Shown here one piece after another: positions 4,696 through 7,148 of a stretch of DNA of 7,148 bases (position 1 is its first letter; each line of letters opens with the position of its first letter). The notes under the pieces are model-generated. The model worked only from the letters and a program-made list of their open reading frames with translations. It had not been told where the DNA came from and ran no database searches. Both the position numbers and the translations under genes were made by a program. This stretch comes from DATKLX01 sp035542155 (GTDB lineage Bacteria > Chloroflexota > Anaerolineae > Anaerolineales > Anaerolineaceae). The stretch lies in contig DATKLX010000002.1 in NCBI GenBank assembly GCA_035542155.1, positions 1 through 7,148 of the forward strand, in the 5' to 3' direction.

Positions 4696-7118
4696 GCGAA
4701 CTAACGCACGATCAGGCCCGCCAATACATAGAAGCCGCCGCTGAGAACCGCCTGGGATCGCACGAGCGGTCCGAGTTGGACCGACATCTATCAGCCTGCC
4801 AGGATTGCCGCCAGTTTGCCAGTGAGCTGGGAGAGTTGGGCCACTCGCTGGCCAGCGCATTCCATGCGCGCTGGGACCCGGTACCCTTCCCGGCGCCCCA
4901 ACCTCGACGCATTCAGACCGGGGTGCAACGAGCGAGGACGCGGCGGATCCTATGGACTGCCGGCCAGCTTGTTGCCGGAGCCGCGGCGCTGTTCCTTCTG
5001 ATCTTTGCCATCGATAACCTGGTCGGGCCAAACCGGAGCCATTTACCCACCTCACAGGGCAATATATATGGGACCTCACCGGCTGCCACCCCGCAGGCCA
5101 ACCTGTCTTACCTGACCGGAACTCCGCAAGCCACCCGGGCAGCCGCCGATCTGTACCAGCCGACGAAGGAGGCAATGACAACGGCTGCCCTGCCGGTCAA
5201 TACCCTGAACAACCAGCCTCCCGCGATTTTCTATGCTGACGGGAGCGAGATGTACCGGAAGCAGTACGGCCTGGACCCGGAGCTAATCCTCGATCTGACC
5301 GGCCATCAGCCAGATGAAGGGAAGGTCCTGGCGGCCTGGACGCTGGCGGACCAAATCGTCCTCCTGCGCGAGCCGGGGCTGCAGCGGGTACGCCTGCCTT
5401 CCGGCGCTCATGAATGGATCTACCGCCTGGATAAGGCTGCCTATTATGGAACGCTTCAGCCTGCATCCAACGGAACGGATCTGATTTACACCGCTTCGAT
5501 CCAGGATCCGGGCGCTCCATTTGCCTTTGCGACCCGCATCGGGATCTATCACATTCCGGAAGGACTGATCCAGCCGGTGCTTTCGATCCAGCAGACGGTG
5601 ATCCCCCTGGCCTTTAGCAGCGATCAGAAGAGCCTGTACGTCCAGCCGGTTGGACAGGATCCGACATTCAAACAAATCTGGAGGGTTAACGTGGCCGATG
5701 GCCGCAAGGTCGACGAAATTTCTCTGGACGGTTTCGGCTACGGGTTGCCGGCGGTATCGCCGGACGGAACCTGGCTGGTAGCCGCACAGCAGAAAAGCAG
5801 TGGCCCCGGCCAGACCAACGCGCATTTCCTGGGCAGCTATTCTCTGGAAAAGAAGCAAACCAGGGCCACCCAGATCGAGTTTAACCAGCCCAGCCATGCC
5901 GCTGACCTGACCTGGAGCGCGGACAGCCAGCAAATATTCTTCGTGCTCAATCCTGGCGACAGCATGGTGGACCGGTCGGCGAGCGAAACCAACCTTTGGA
6001 GCGCCAGCTCAAATCAGTGGACGACGAAACCCGTAGACCGCCTGCCGATTGGAGAGATGCACCTCATCTCAGTCAGCCCGGACGGAGACTGGATCTTCCT
6101 GAAAGGTGAAAATGAGCCCCATGCGGCATTTGTCGACATCCGACAGGGGCTGCACGGTATCTTCCAGATCCCGGCGAACGCCATTTTCGCCGGCTGGGAA
6201 ACCTTCACCCTGGCGATACCTCCCGCTGCGGCGACGCCCACCCCCACCCCACTGCCAAGGCCATCCATTCACGGAAAAGTGGTCAATGGATACGGCGACC
6301 ACGCCCCCGCGGCGAACATTCCACTGGCGATCGACCAGACCGGGATTTCGTTCACGCCCATCGCCACGACCGACGCGCAGGGGAATTTCAGCCTGTCCAG
6401 CCTGCCGCTGGGAAAGCACAACCTGCAGTCGACCTGGTTCTCCGTCCCCTTTATCATTTCCAGCCCGGATCAAGACATCGACCTGGGGGTAATCAAGTAC
6501 CCTCTGGTCCATCCACCCCTGTTTTTGTCTCAAAAAGCTTCGACAGATCCGGGACTGACGACGCTCAAAACCCAGGGAACTATGCTGCCGTTTCAGGTAG
6601 TCTTTGCAGATCCGGCCTGGAAGCGCCCCAGCGAAAACGAACAGCGCGACCAGGTCTGGTCCAATCCGCCCTTCGCCAACCATGGGCAGATCTTCTTCGA
6701 TTGGTGGTTCAAACAACCGGCTTTCCTTTATGACACCCTGGACCTCTTTACCAGCGGCACGCCTGGCGGCCCTGACCTGAGCGCCACCGGCGCAGACTGG
6801 CGCTTGCTGGCCGGTTTGTGGAATACAACCGACTTTCTCGCCGACCCAGATAAATACAGCCCCACAACTTTGAACGATATTCTCCAAAGGAAACAGCTCG
6901 ACATCTGGCTGTTGGGATACCAGGTCGATGAAGTCCGCCAGTTGGGAGACCATTATCTGGTCGCGGTCCACCCTGCTCCAGGGCTGCAAGTGATCCGCTT
7001 CCAAGGCAACGAGGCAGCACTGGCCATCCACGTTGTGGATGGCGATCAGGAGATCATACGCCTGCCGAGATCCTGCCGGAACGAGCGGGACGTCGACTGC
7101 GGGTCGGAGGGATCGTAG
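4692..7118 (+). CDS. Membrane-spanning anti-sigma factor with large beta-propeller sensor domain
   Basis: An 808-residue protein. The N-terminal 1-55 is a zinc-finger anti-sigma (zf-HC2/ZAS) domain with His32, Cys36 and Cys39 (HLSACQDC), expected to bind the sigma factor encoded just before it. A basic stretch (RARTRR) precedes one membrane helix at about 86-107. The outer part begins with a Thr/Pro/Ala-rich stalk (about 113-175). Residues 180-510 look like a WD40/TolB-type propeller, with blade motifs FSSDQKSLYV (308-317), VSPDGTWLVAA (355), TWSADSQQIFFV (407) and VSPDGDWIFLKG (461). A TPTPTP linker leads to a carboxypeptidase-regulatory-like beta-sandwich (525-603; GKVVNG, TTDAQGNFSLSSLPLGKH). 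The last 200 residues are not recognised. The only outer-domain cysteines I find are Cys795 and Cys803. The start is the ATG overlapping the sigma stop; an in-frame ATG at 4650 lies inside the sigma gene. It is far longer than typical anti-sigma factors (about 200-300 residues). Confidence 0.88.
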   Translation: MSELTHDQARQYIEAAAENRLGSHERSELDRHLSACQDCRQFASELGELGHSLASAFHARWDPVPFPAPQPRRIQTGVQRARTRRILWTAGQLVAGAAALFLLIFAIDNLVGPNRSHLPTSQGNIYGTSPAATPQANLSYLTGTPQATRAAADLYQPTKEAMTTAALPVNTLNNQPPAIFYADGSEMYRKQYGLDPELILDLTGHQPDEGKVLAAWTLADQIVLLREPGLQRVRLPSGAHEWIYRLDKAAYYGTLQPASNGTDLIYTASIQDPGAPFAFATRIGIYHIPEGLIQPVLSIQQTVIPLAFSSDQKSLYVQPVGQDPTFKQIWRVNVADGRKVDEISLDGFGYGLPAVSPDGTWLVAAQQKSSGPGQTNAHFLGSYSLEKKQTRATQIEFNQPSHAADLTWSADSQQIFFVLNPGDSMVDRSASETNLWSASSNQWTTKPVDRLPIGEMHLISVSPDGDWIFLKGENEPHAAFVDIRQGLHGIFQIPANAIFAGWETFTLAIPPAAATPTPTPLPRPSIHGKVVNGYGDHAPAANIPLAIDQTGISFTPIATTDAQGNFSLSSLPLGKHNLQSTWFSVPFIISSPDQDIDLGVIKYPLVHPPLFLSQKASTDPGLTTLKTQGTMLPFQVVFADPAWKRPSENEQRDQVWSNPPFANHGQIFFDWWFKQPAFLYDTLDLFTSGTPGGPDLSATGADWRLLAGLWNTTDFLADPDKYSPTTLNDILQRKQLDIWLLGYQVDEVRQLGDHYLVAVHPAPGLQVIRFQGNEAALAIHVVDGDQEIIRLPRSCRNERDVDCGSEGS

Positions 7119-7148
7119 AATAAATCTTGGATGGAGTCATTGCCAGCC

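Noticed and set aside
5283..5933. 216-codon minus-strand reading frame
   Set aside because: Opposite the propeller region of the anti-sigma factor, with no motif or ribosome binding site seen.
6069..7031. 320-codon minus-strand reading frame opposite the anti-sigma gene
   Set aside because: The plus-strand protein here has clear domain motifs; the antisense frame has no recognisable domain and reflects GC-rich codon usage.
7131..7148. ATG near the right edge as the start of a further gene
   Set aside because: Only six codons are visible and no clear ribosome binding site precedes it; the GGAG within it could itself serve a later start outside the window.
1..7148. tRNA, rRNA, CRISPR array, insertion sequence or phage genes
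   Set aside because: No regularly spaced repeats, transposase motifs, terminal inverted repeats or tRNA-like cloverleaf sequences were noticed by eye on either strand.

Overview
This GC-rich window (by eye clearly above 55% G+C in the genes, with an AT-rich dip near 3880-4080) is bacterial. The gene style suggests an environmental Gram-positive-like or Chloroflexota (Anaerolineae-like) genome: PT/PA-rich linkers after membrane anchors, a lipoprotein with an LAGC lipobox, and an anti-sigma factor with a very large outer domain. The phylum is inference only; no marker gene is present.

Layout. Positions 1-63 hold the first 21 codons of an unidentified minus-strand gene with a GTG start and a strong GGAGG ribosome binding site. 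A 217-base divergent intergenic region follows, carrying a perfect 20-bp palindrome and promoter-like boxes on both strands. Then comes a plus-strand run: a thiolase very close to the 3-oxoadipyl-CoA thiolase (PcaF/PaaJ) type (281-1498), an NAD(P)-binding SDR/epimerase-like protein (1551-2585), and, one base after its stop codon, a secreted lipoprotein (2587-3258).

The second half is a sigma factor divergon. A small, degenerate ECF-like sigma factor lies on the minus strand (3263-3775), convergent with the lipoprotein. After a 323-base AT-rich spacer, a canonical ECF sigma factor (4099-4695) overlaps by ATGA an 808-residue membrane-spanning anti-sigma factor (4692-7118). That protein has an N-terminal HxxxCxxC zinc-finger anti-sigma domain, one membrane helix, a beta-propeller-like region, a carboxypeptidase-regulatory-like beta-sandwich, and an unrecognised C-terminal domain.

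The most striking signal is in the spacer. Both divergent sigma genes are preceded by the same two-box element, TGAAGG - 16 bases - CATCTAATC, in the same orientation relative to each gene; 26 of 34 aligned positions are identical with no gap. This looks like an ECF-type promoter used by both genes, so the module may be a self-activating two-sigma, one-anti-sigma circuit in which the large outer domain senses an envelope or extracellular signal. The proteins and the repeated element are seen directly; the circuit is inference.
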